This document shows positions 8,173-16,069 of a stretch of DNA of 64,000 bases, piece after piece. The DNA lies in NCBI RefSeq assembly GCF_900104485.1, contig NZ_FMXQ01000003.1, positions 434,001 through 498,000 on the forward strand, read 5' to 3'. How positions within the stretch are numbered: position 1 is the first letter of the stretch; each line of letters starts with the position of its first letter. Below the pieces are notes generated by a model. That model did no database searches, was not told where the DNA came from, and saw only the letters and a list, made by a program, of their open reading frames with translations. Both the position numbers and the translations under genes were made by a program. The DNA comes from Bauldia litoralis. Lineage in GTDB: Bacteria; Pseudomonadota; Alphaproteobacteria; Rhizobiales; Kaistiaceae.

Positions 8173-9246
8173 ATGAAGCACTACAAGATTGCGTCGATCC
8201 CGGCCGACGGCATTGGCCCCGAGGTCATCGCCGCCGGACTGCAGGCGCTTGAGGCGCTCGAGCGACGCGACGGCGGCTTCTCGCTCGACGTGACCGCCTT
8301 CGACTGGGGCTCGGAGCGCTACCGGCGAACCGGAGCGCTGATGCCGGAGGACGGCAAGGAGCAACTGAAGGGGTTCGACGCGATCTTCTTCGGCGCCGTC
8401 GGCGCCCCCGACGTGCCCGACCATGTGACGCTGTGGGGCCTGCGCCTGCCGATCTGCCAGGGCTTCGACCAGTATGCCAATGTCCGGCCGACCCGGATCC
8501 TGCCGGGAATCGAGTCGCCGCTGGCCGGCGTCGGTCCCGGCGACCTCGACTGGGTCGTGGTGCGCGAAAACTCCGAAGGCGAATATTCCGGCCATGGCGG
8601 CCGCGCCCATCGCGGCTTTCCCGAGGAGGTCGGCACCGAGGTGGCGATCTTCACCCGCGCCGGCGTGACCCGGATCATGCGCTACGCCTTCACGCTGGCG
8701 CAGGCGCGGCCGCGCAAGTTCCTCACCGTCGTCACCAAGTCGAACGCCCAGCGCCACGGCATGGTGATGTGGGACGAGATCGCCGCCGAGGTCGCGCTGG
8801 AATTCCCCGACGTGACCTGGGACAAGATGCTGGTCGACGCGATGACGGTGCGGATGGTGAAGCAGCCGCGGAGCCTCGACACCATTGTCGCCACCAACCT
8901 GCATGCCGACATACTCTCCGATCTCGCCGGCGCGCTGGCCGGCAGCCTCGGCATTGCGCCGACCGCCAACATCGACCCGGAACGACGCTTCCCCTCGATG
9001 TTCGAGCCGATCCATGGCTCGGCCTTCGACATCACCGGCAAGGGCATTGCCAATCCGGTGGCGACCTTCTGGACCGCCTCGCAGATGCTCGAACACCTGG
9101 GCGAGCCGGCCGCCGCGGCGCGCCTGATGCAGGCGGTCGAGGCGGTCTGCGAATCCGGGATCAAGACGCCCGACATCGGCGGCAACGCGACGACCCGGGA
9201 AGTGACGGACGCCGTCTGCGAGGCGATCCGGGCCTCGAATATCTGA
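8173..9246 (+). CDS. Tartrate/D-malate dehydrogenase-like NAD-dependent beta-decarboxylating dehydrogenase
   Basis: 357 residues of the isocitrate/isopropylmalate dehydrogenase family. Visible are the N-terminal IPADGIGPEVIAAG, the FFGAVGAPDVPDHVTLWGLRL segment characteristic of the TtuC/DmlA branch, VVRENSEGEYSG substrate-site residues, VTKSNAQRHGMVMWDE and the metal-binding THADILSD-type segment (NLHADILSDLAGALAG). The adenine-site GSAFDITGKGIANP fits NAD use. Enzymes of this branch oxidise tartrate, D-malate or 3-alkylmalates. A strong GGGAGGAAACC ribosome site precedes the ATG. It lies between the creatininase operon and the second polyol kinase, sharing an upstream ATTTCGCG motif with the latter, so it may belong to the polyol locus. 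Confidence 0.88.
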   Translation: MKHYKIASIPADGIGPEVIAAGLQALEALERRDGGFSLDVTAFDWGSERYRRTGALMPEDGKEQLKGFDAIFFGAVGAPDVPDHVTLWGLRLPICQGFDQYANVRPTRILPGIESPLAGVGPGDLDWVVVRENSEGEYSGHGGRAHRGFPEEVGTEVAIFTRAGVTRIMRYAFTLAQARPRKFLTVVTKSNAQRHGMVMWDEIAAEVALEFPDVTWDKMLVDAMTVRMVKQPRSLDTIVATNLHADILSDLAGALAGSLGIAPTANIDPERRFPSMFEPIHGSAFDITGKGIANPVATFWTASQMLEHLGEPAAAARLMQAVEAVCESGIKTPDIGGNATTREVTDAVCEAIRASNI

Positions 9247-9279
9247 TCGCCGCACCGGTCGACCGGACCGGGCAGAACG

Positions 9280-9287
9280 ATTTCGCG
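9280..9287 (+). promoter_or_regulatory. ATTTCGCG motif upstream of FGGY kinase gene
   Basis: ATTTCGCG (context CGATTTCGCGTTTCC) lies 60 bases before the kinase start at 9348. One of several copies in this polyol locus; its role as an operator is inference. Confidence 0.35.
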
Positions 9288-9347
9288 TTTCCGACCAAAC
9301 TTGGTAGATGCCTCTCACTTGGCAGCCTCTGGCGGGGAGAGACGGGG

Positions 9348-10883
9348 ATGAGTTGCATCCTGGCGATAGACAACGGACTGACGGTCACCAAGGTCGTGAT
9401 CTACCGCCTCGACGGCGTCCAGCTGGCCGTCGCGCGTCGGAACATTCCGCAACTGATGACCACGCCGCGCCACGTCGAGCGCGACATGGCGGTCCTGTGG
9501 CAACAGACCGTCGCGGCGATGCGCGAGGCGATCGAGACCAGCGGCCAGCCGCCCGGCGAGATCGTCGCAATTGCGGCGACGGCCCATGGCGATGGCCTCT
9601 ACCTTCTCGACAAGGATGACCAGCCGCTTGGCCCGGGCATCCTGTCGCTCGATAGTCGGGCCACGGCGATCGTCGCGGACTGGGCCGCGCGGGGGATCGA
9701 CGCGCGGAGCCTCGCCCTGACCGGGCAGGCGCCGCACGTCTCCGCGCCGTCGGCGCTGCTGGCCTGGATCAAGGCGCATGAGCCGGAGCGCTACGCTCGC
9801 ATCGGCCATGTGATCGCCTGCAAGGACTGGCTCCGCTTCTGCCTGACCGGGACCGTCGGCACCGACCGGACCGAGGCGAGCACCTCCTTCACCGATGTCC
9901 GCAACCAGGAATACACCGCCGAGGCCCTCGACCTGTTCGGCCTGGCGGAGATCGAGAAGGCCCTGCCGCCGGTCAGCCATTCGGCCGGGATCGTCGGCGC
10001 GGTCACGGCCGAGGTGGCGGAGGCGACGGGCCTGGTGGCCGGGACGCCGGTCGCCGCCGGCCTGCATGACGTCACCGCCTCAGCCCTCGGCATCGGGGCC
10101 CACAGGCCGGGGGTGGTGGGCGTTGTCGCCGGGACCTATTCGATCAACGAAACCGTATCGGATGCGCCGGAGACCGGCGAGGGCTGGTTCTGCCGCAACG
10201 CCATTGCGCCGGGCCAATGGAACAACATGGCGATCTCGCCTGCCTCGGCGACGAATTACGACTGGTTCCTCGATACGTTCTGCGGATTCGAGCGGGCGCT
10301 GGCGGAGAAGGAGGGTCGTTCGATCCACGCGGTGCTGGCGCCGGAAATCGACGAGGCGCTGACCCGACCGTCGACGGTGCTCTATCATCCCTACCTGTTC
10401 GGATCGCCCTATGGCGCGATGGCCAGCGCCGGCTTCATGGGGCTGCGGGGGTGGAACGATAGGGGCGATGTGCTCGCCGCGTTGCTGGAGGGCATCGCCT
10501 TCAATCATCGGCACCATGTCGATACGCTGCGGGCGCACTTTTCGGCCGACGAGGCGCGGCTGACCGGCGGGGCGTCGCGCAACCCGACCGTTGCGCGAAT
10601 GTTCGCGGACGTACTCGGTATCCCGGTCACGGTGACCGACACGGATGAGGCATCGGCCTGGGGCGCGGCGCTCTGCGCCGGCGCGGCGGTCGGGGCGTTC
10701 GACGCCTTCGACGCGGATCCGCGGGACCTCGCCGCATCCTCGACGATCTACCGGCCCGATCCGGAACGCAGCGCGCGCTACGACCAGCGGTACCGCGTCT
10801 ATCGCGAGATCGCCGAAGGCATGGAAGACACCTGGCGCAAGCTGGACGCGCTTGGCGCGCCCCAGGCCGAAACGGGGGCGTGA
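9348..10883 (+). CDS. FGGY-family carbohydrate (polyol) kinase, second copy
   Basis: 511 residues from the ATG at 9348 (GGGGAGAGACGGGG upstream); an open frame extends further back but overlaps the dehydrogenase. The N-terminal LAIDNGLTVTKVVIYRLDG is the FGGY phosphate-binding strand, and LTGGASRNPTVARMFADVLG is the C-terminal ATPase segment, followed by DEASAWGAALCAGAAVGAF. It is only distantly like the eryA product encoded 5 kb away. It is followed by a GlpD-like dehydrogenase, giving a kinase-plus-polyol-phosphate-dehydrogenase pair as in eryA-eryB. A polyol or sugar substrate is likely; xylulokinase or L-ribulokinase activity cannot be excluded. Confidence 0.88.
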   Translation: MSCILAIDNGLTVTKVVIYRLDGVQLAVARRNIPQLMTTPRHVERDMAVLWQQTVAAMREAIETSGQPPGEIVAIAATAHGDGLYLLDKDDQPLGPGILSLDSRATAIVADWAARGIDARSLALTGQAPHVSAPSALLAWIKAHEPERYARIGHVIACKDWLRFCLTGTVGTDRTEASTSFTDVRNQEYTAEALDLFGLAEIEKALPPVSHSAGIVGAVTAEVAEATGLVAGTPVAAGLHDVTASALGIGAHRPGVVGVVAGTYSINETVSDAPETGEGWFCRNAIAPGQWNNMAISPASATNYDWFLDTFCGFERALAEKEGRSIHAVLAPEIDEALTRPSTVLYHPYLFGSPYGAMASAGFMGLRGWNDRGDVLAALLEGIAFNHRHHVDTLRAHFSADEARLTGGASRNPTVARMFADVLGIPVTVTDTDEASAWGAALCAGAAVGAFDAFDADPRDLAASSTIYRPDPERSARYDQRYRVYREIAEGMEDTWRKLDALGAPQAETGA

Positions 10884-10891
10884 CGCCGGCC

Positions 10892-12568
10892 ATGCAGGAC
10901 GGGACAGGGCGGCAAGTCGAGGACTATGACGTCGTCATCATCGGGGCGGGGATCAACGGCGCCGGGCTCTTTCGCGACCTGTGCGCGCAAGGCGTGCGCT
11001 GCCTGATCCTCGACAAGGGCGACTTCGGCTCCGGCACCAGCGCCGCGCCGTCGCGGCTGATCCATGGCGGCCTGAAATACCTCGAGACCGGCGAGTTCCG
11101 GCTCGTCGCCGAGTCGACGCTGGAGCGGAACCTGCTGCTGCGCAACGCCCCCCACCTGGTCCGGCCGCTGCCGACGCTGATCCCCATCCATTCGTGGACC
11201 AAGGGAATCTGGGCGTCGCTTCGGACCTTCTTCGGCTCGACCACCGCGCCCCGCAGCCGGGGGGCGCTTCTCATCAAGATCGGCCTGCGCCTCTACGATT
11301 TCTACGGATCGCGCGAACGGCAGATGCCACGCCACCGGATGATGGGCAGGGCGCGCGCCCTGTCCGAAGTGCCGGCGCTGACGCCGGAAATCGTCGCCGT
11401 CGGCAGCTATTACGACGCGGCGGTCACGGCAGCGGAGCGGCTGGTCCTCGAACTGGTGCAGGACGGGGTCACCGCGATGCCGGCGTCGCGGGCGCTGAAC
11501 TGGGCGGAACTCGGCGCGGTCCGCAACGGGGTGCTGGAGATCGAGACCGCAACGGGTGAACGGGAGACGGTGCGACCGAAGATCGTCGTCAATGCCGCCG
11601 GACCGTGGATCGACGCGGTCAACGCGCAGCTCGGGCTCGAGACCCGGCTGATCGGCGGCACCAAGGGATCGCACATCCTCCTCGATCATCCCGAACTGGT
11701 CCGCCAGCTCGACGGCCGGATGATCTATTTCGAGGACGACGACGGCCGCATCCTGCTTGTCTATCCGTATCATGGACGCGCCCTGGTCGGATCGACCGAC
11801 ATCCCCGCCGCCGATCCCGACAGCGTTGTCTGCGACGCCGAAGAGATCGACTATTTCATGCAGAGCCTGCGCGACCTGCTGCCGGGGTTGACCTTCAGCC
11901 GCGACCAGATCGTCTATGCCTATGCCGGCATCCGTCCGCTGCCGAATTCCGAAGGCGTCGCGCCGGGCCTGATCAGTCGCGATCACTCCGCGCCGGTCCA
12001 CGAGCCGGAGACGGGACGCCCGTTTCCGGTCGTCTCGCTGGTCGGCGGCAAGTGGACGACGTTTCGCGGCTTCGCCGAGGAGATCGCCGACAGGCTTCTG
12101 AAGCGCCTCGATACACTGCGGCGGGTATCCACCCGCGACCTGCCGATCGGTGGCGGCAAGGACATGCCGCGCGAGCCCGACGCCCGCGACCGCTGGATCG
12201 CCGGGACGGCGGCGGCGACCGGCGTCTCGCCCGAGCGGGCCGCGGTTCTCCTCGATCGCTACGGCACGACGGCCGGGGCCATCGCGCGCCACGAGGGCGC
12301 CAGCGGCATCGCGCGTCCCATCGATGGGTCGGTGGACCACGACAGCGCCGAAATCGACTGGATCGTCCGCAACGAGCAGGTCCGCCACCTCGAGGACATC
12401 GTGCTTCGCCGGACGCAGCTCGCCGTCACCGGGCAGTTGACCGGGGCAGGGCTTGCGCAGGTCGCCGAGATCGCGGGAGTCGCGCTCGGCTGGAGCGCGG
12501 ATCGAAGCCGGGAGGAACAGGAGCGGGTGCGACGCCTGTTGGCCGACCGGCACGGGGTGCGCCTGTAG
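10892..12568 (+). CDS. GlpD-like FAD-dependent polyol-phosphate dehydrogenase, second copy
   Basis: 558 residues from the ATG at 10892; a GTG at 10880 overlapping the kinase stop (GTGA) is an alternative. The FAD-binding VVIIGAGINGAGLFRDL is at the N-terminus, then GTSAAPSRLIHGGLKYLE, and GPWIDAVNAQLG and LVGGKWTTFRGFAEE towards the C-terminal part typical of glycerol-3-phosphate dehydrogenases. The C-terminal helical domain (about residues 400-558) is complete. It would oxidise the product of the upstream kinase and pass electrons to quinone at the membrane. The protein differs clearly from the eryB product at 14544, so the two are not a recent duplication. Confidence 0.87.
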   Translation: MQDGTGRQVEDYDVVIIGAGINGAGLFRDLCAQGVRCLILDKGDFGSGTSAAPSRLIHGGLKYLETGEFRLVAESTLERNLLLRNAPHLVRPLPTLIPIHSWTKGIWASLRTFFGSTTAPRSRGALLIKIGLRLYDFYGSRERQMPRHRMMGRARALSEVPALTPEIVAVGSYYDAAVTAAERLVLELVQDGVTAMPASRALNWAELGAVRNGVLEIETATGERETVRPKIVVNAAGPWIDAVNAQLGLETRLIGGTKGSHILLDHPELVRQLDGRMIYFEDDDGRILLVYPYHGRALVGSTDIPAADPDSVVCDAEEIDYFMQSLRDLLPGLTFSRDQIVYAYAGIRPLPNSEGVAPGLISRDHSAPVHEPETGRPFPVVSLVGGKWTTFRGFAEEIADRLLKRLDTLRRVSTRDLPIGGGKDMPREPDARDRWIAGTAAATGVSPERAAVLLDRYGTTAGAIARHEGASGIARPIDGSVDHDSAEIDWIVRNEQVRHLEDIVLRRTQLAVTGQLTGAGLAQVAEIAGVALGWSADRSREEQERVRRLLADRHGVRL

Positions 12569-12596
12569 CGGGCAGGCTCCGGGCCGCTCCGCCGGC

Positions 12597-13553
12597 CTAT
12601 TCCGCCAGCAGCGCCTTGGCGGTCCGTTCGTCGGTGATCAGTCCCGACAGGCGGCCGCTGTTGAGGACGGCGCGGATCGCGGCGACCTTCTCCTCGCCGC
12701 CGGCAAGCGCGATGATCCGGTCGTTATGGGCATGGTCCAGCGACACCGACAGGGTTCGCGAGGTCAGCGGCGTCTTGAGATCCTCGCCCTCGGCGTTGAA
12801 GAAGTGGCCGAGCATCTCGCCGACGGCGCCGGAGCGCGAGATTTCCTCGATGTCGTCGGGCTCGATCATGCCGGAGGTCACCAGTGTCGTATCCGTCTCG
12901 ACGGTGCCGATGCCGATGATCTTCAGCGGCGCCTCCTCGGCCATCTGGAAGACTTCGGCGACGCCGCGCTGGGACAGGAGGACCTCCCGGTCCTCGACCG
13001 AATTGGCGAAGAAGGGGACCGGCATCACATAGGCCTGGGCGCCGGTCTTCTCGGCCAGCATGTGCATCACGTCGTGCGGGTTGGCCGAGTAGTTGCGGGT
13101 CAGGCCGCCGAGCAGCGAAACGAAGCGCAGCCCGTGGGTGTCGAGGCGCGCCATGATCCGGACCGCCTCGGCGAGCGTGCTGCCATGGCCGATGCCGATG
13201 ATCCGTTCTTCGCCAGCTTCGAGCCAGCGCCGCAGCCGCGCCGCGCCGGCGCGTCCCAGCGTGCGCAATGGCAGGCCTTCCTCGCCGAGATCCGGGGCCA
13301 CCTCACAGGTCTCGAGGTCGAAGCGCACCGAGAGCGCGTTCTCCAGCTCGATGCACTCGATGATGTCGCCTTCGACGCTGACCTTCACCGCGCCTACAGC
13401 GACGGCGCGCGCGATCAGGCGGTGCGCCTTGACCGAAGGCACGCCGAGCCGCTTGGCGACATTGGCCTGGGTCAGCCCGCCGACATAATGCAGCCAGGCC
13501 GCGCGGATCGCGAGGCTGAGGTCCGCGTCGCCGACCGGGCGATCAGTGGTCAT
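12597..13553 (-). CDS. eryD: SorC-family regulator EryD-like
   Basis: 318 residues from the ATG at 13553, which has a good GGGAGAGAAGG site. The helix-turn-helix GLTQANVAKRLGVPSVKAHRLI lies at about residues 25-50, followed by a sugar-phosphate-binding SorC domain (IGIGHGSTLAEAV, SLLGGLTRNYSANPHDVMH, SGAVGEMLGHFFNAEGEDL). It is the last gene of the minus-strand run eryA-eryB-eryC-eryD, the same order as in Brucella, where EryD represses the operon until erythritol or a product relieves it. The longer open frame upstream overlaps eryC and is not used. It converges on the second dehydrogenase gene with a 28-base gap. Confidence 0.88.
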   Translation of the reverse strand: MTTDRPVGDADLSLAIRAAWLHYVGGLTQANVAKRLGVPSVKAHRLIARAVAVGAVKVSVEGDIIECIELENALSVRFDLETCEVAPDLGEEGLPLRTLGRAGAARLRRWLEAGEERIIGIGHGSTLAEAVRIMARLDTHGLRFVSLLGGLTRNYSANPHDVMHMLAEKTGAQAYVMPVPFFANSVEDREVLLSQRGVAEVFQMAEEAPLKIIGIGTVETDTTLVTSGMIEPDDIEEISRSGAVGEMLGHFFNAEGEDLKTPLTSRTLSVSLDHAHNDRIIALAGGEEKVAAIRAVLNSGRLSGLITDERTAKALLAE

Positions 13554-13609
13554 GTCCTTCTCTCCCGTCGGCGGGCCGGCCCGGCGGCCCGGGCCTTCGA
13601 CCTGCGTGG

Positions 13610-14542
13610 TCAGACACGCAGGTCGCCTGCGCCGGTATCGATATGCGGCGCCCAGAAGGCGACGCTTTCGGCGATCTGCGGAATGACCTCGCGGTCGTTC
13701 GGCTCGCGCTCCTTGAACGACAGTTCGAGGCAGATTTCGTTGTCCACCGCGCCGCCTTCGGCGAACGCGGCGAGAAGCGCCTCGGGCTGGATCCGGCCCC
13801 TGGCGTTGAACTCGGCGGTGAAGGGGCGGTGGCCGCCCTTGTCGAGCAGGCTCTGCTTGATGTGGATGATCGGGCTGACCTTCGGCACCGCGCGTGCCCA
13901 GGCGTAGGGGTCGAAGTCGTCGGGATTGGCCGAGGTCACGTCGCCATGGTCGATGTCGGCCATCATCCACATCGGGATCGCCATCCCCGCCGCGCTCAAG
14001 CGCTCCTGAAGCGCCATGCAGGACGCCAGCGTCTCGCCGAACTCGCGGCCGACGCTCATCGGTTCCCAGAAGACGTAGGAGAGGCCGGCGGCCTTCGCGT
14101 GTTCGGCGACCTCCGCCCAGCAGTCGATCGCCGTGGCGATCAAGGCTTCGCGTCGGGCAGGATCGTCGAAATCCTGGAAGGTGAAGATGGCGAACTGGGT
14201 GCCGACCGACTGTCCGCCGAGGTCGCCGATGATATCGGCGAAGGTCTTGAACCAGTCGACATAGTAGCGGCGCACGTCGCGGTCGGGATGGCCGAAATGG
14301 TTGAGCCGGCCATAGGGCCCGGTCATGCCGCTGGTGACGCGGGCACCGGTGCGCCGCAGCGCCCGGTCCATGTCGCGGGTCAACCGTCGAACCACCGGGG
14401 CGGGCCAGCTCGGGTTGATGAATTCGTGGGTGAGCTGGATATCGCGGAGGCGGATGTCGCGGGCGATCGCGTCGATCAGGTCGTCCGGCTCGGCGAAGCG
14501 ATTGACCAGCGGGTTGGTGTTGAGGGAAAGCGTCAGCGCCAT
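13610..14542 (-). CDS. eryC: EryC-like tetrulose-4-phosphate racemase/epimerase (TIM barrel)
   Basis: 310 residues beginning MALTLSLNTNPLVNRFAEPD. The ATG at 14542 is separated from the eryB stop by one base (TGACATG). The xylose-isomerase-like barrel includes LTHEFINPSWPAPVVRRLTR, GMTGPYGRLNHFGHPDRDVR, metal-site segments FWEPMSVGREFGET and MMADIDHGDVTSANPDD, IHIKQSLLDKGGHRP and the closing NEICLELSFKEREPNDREV. From memory these match the Brucella EryC family, which converts L-3-tetrulose-4-phosphate (EryB product) to the D form. I regard the family as secure and the exact activity as inference. Confidence 0.88.
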   Translation of the reverse strand: MALTLSLNTNPLVNRFAEPDDLIDAIARDIRLRDIQLTHEFINPSWPAPVVRRLTRDMDRALRRTGARVTSGMTGPYGRLNHFGHPDRDVRRYYVDWFKTFADIIGDLGGQSVGTQFAIFTFQDFDDPARREALIATAIDCWAEVAEHAKAAGLSYVFWEPMSVGREFGETLASCMALQERLSAAGMAIPMWMMADIDHGDVTSANPDDFDPYAWARAVPKVSPIIHIKQSLLDKGGHRPFTAEFNARGRIQPEALLAAFAEGGAVDNEICLELSFKEREPNDREVIPQIAESVAFWAPHIDTGAGDLRV

Positions 14543-14543
14543 G

Positions 14544-16055
14544 TCACGCAGCCCTTGCATGGGCGAGGCCGAACCACGCGGTGAAGGCCGCCCGCTGTTC
14601 CTCGCTCAGGTGCAGATGATGTTTCGTCCGTCGCCACAGCACATCCTCGGCGGTCTGCGCCCATTCCCGCTCGACGAGGTAGACCACCTCGGCCTCGTAG
14701 AGCGTGCCGCCGAAATGCCGGCCCAGGCCGTCGAGCGACCGGGCGTCGCCGACGATCTGTGAAATCCGCGAGCCGTAGAGCCGCCCATAGTGGCGCCGCA
14801 GCGACGGCGGCATCCACGGATAGTCGGTCTTCACGGTTTCGCGGAAGGCTTCGAAATCAGCGCCTGCGATGTCGCCGCCGGGCAGCGGCGCGGCATGCGT
14901 CCAGTCCCTGCCCATTTGCGGAAAGAACTTCTCCATGCGGTTCATCCCGCGTTCGGCCAGTTCGCGGTAGGTCGTGATCTTGCCGCCGAAGATGTTGAGG
15001 AGCGGCGCGCCTCCGGTCTCGTCGAGGTCGAAGACATAGTCGCGGGTCACCGCCGAGGGATTGCCCTGTCCGTCATCGAAGAGCGGACGGACGCCGGAGA
15101 AGGTTTCGAGCACGTCGTCGCGGGTCAGCTTTTCCTTGAAGTAGCGGTTCACGGCGTCGATCAGGTACTGGATCTCGGCGTCGTCGGCCGTGACGTCCTC
15201 GGGCCGTCCCTCCCAGGGGATATCGGTGGTGCCGATCAGCGCCTTGTCGCGTTCGTAGGGGTTGATGAAGATCACCCGCTTGTCGTGGTTCTGGACCAGG
15301 TAGGCGTTGGTGCCGGCCCAGAATTTCGGCACGATGATGTGGGAGCCCTTGACCAGCCGGACGTTGCGGGTCGAGTTCGAGCCGGCGACGCGCGTCACCA
15401 CGTCGCTGACCCATGGTCCGGCGGCGTTGATCAGGGCCTTCGCCTCGAAGTGTTGCGTCTCGCCGGTCGTCGCGCTGGTCGTGGTCACCCGCCAGACGCC
15501 ATTCTCGCGTCGCGCGGCGGTGCAGGGCGAGCGGGTGAGGACGATCGCACCGTGTTCGGCGGCGTCGATGGCGTTGAGGATCACCAGTCGGGCGTCATCC
15601 ACCCAGCAATCCGAGAATTCGAAGCCGCGGGTATACTTGTCGAGAAGCGGCGCGCCTTCCGGATCGCGGGCGAGATCGAGCGTCCGGGTGCCGGGCAGCT
15701 TCTTCCGCCCGCCGAGATGGTCGTAGAGAAACAGGCCGAGCCGGACGAGCCAGGCGGGCCGGTCCTCGGGGGAATGGGGCAGCACGAAGCGCATCGGCCA
15801 GATGATGTGCGGCGCGTTGGCCATCAGGACCTCGCGCTCGGCCAGAGCCTCGCGGACCAGCCGGAACTCGTAATATTCGAGATAGCGCAATCCGCCATGG
15901 ACGAGCTTGCCCGAGCGGGACGAGGTGCCTTCGGCGAGATCATCCTTCTCGCACAGGACGACGCTCAGCCCCCGGCCGGCGGCGTCCCGGGCGATGCCGG
16001 CACCGTTGATGCCGCCGCCGATGACGAAAAGATCGACCTTGGGGATCTCGGTCAC
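14544..16055 (-). CDS. eryB: EryB-like erythritol-phosphate dehydrogenase (GlpD family)
   Basis: 503 residues. FAD-binding FVIGGGINGAGIARDAAGRG starts near residue 9, followed by GTSSRSGKLVHGGLRYLEYY, INAAGPWVSDVV, and FGGKITTYRELAERGM in the C-terminal half. It is of normal length for GlpD/EryB. By sequence alone it could be glycerol-3-phosphate dehydrogenase; placement between eryA (14 bases upstream) and eryC (1 base downstream) argues for erythritol-4-phosphate oxidation to 3-tetrulose-4-phosphate, with electrons going to the quinone pool. A dual role on glycerol phosphate is possible because no other glp gene is in the window. Confidence 0.85.
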   Translation of the reverse strand: MTEIPKVDLFVIGGGINGAGIARDAAGRGLSVVLCEKDDLAEGTSSRSGKLVHGGLRYLEYYEFRLVREALAEREVLMANAPHIIWPMRFVLPHSPEDRPAWLVRLGLFLYDHLGGRKKLPGTRTLDLARDPEGAPLLDKYTRGFEFSDCWVDDARLVILNAIDAAEHGAIVLTRSPCTAARRENGVWRVTTTSATTGETQHFEAKALINAAGPWVSDVVTRVAGSNSTRNVRLVKGSHIIVPKFWAGTNAYLVQNHDKRVIFINPYERDKALIGTTDIPWEGRPEDVTADDAEIQYLIDAVNRYFKEKLTRDDVLETFSGVRPLFDDGQGNPSAVTRDYVFDLDETGGAPLLNIFGGKITTYRELAERGMNRMEKFFPQMGRDWTHAAPLPGGDIAGADFEAFRETVKTDYPWMPPSLRRHYGRLYGSRISQIVGDARSLDGLGRHFGGTLYEAEVVYLVEREWAQTAEDVLWRRTKHHLHLSEEQRAAFTAWFGLAHARAA

Positions 16056-16069
16056 CTGTTTCCTCCCGC

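Noticed and set aside
8433-9347. N-terminal extension of the FGGY kinase
   Set aside because: The frame is open but lies over the tartrate-dehydrogenase-like gene in another frame; the ATG at 9348 with a ribosome site starts at the family's N-terminus.
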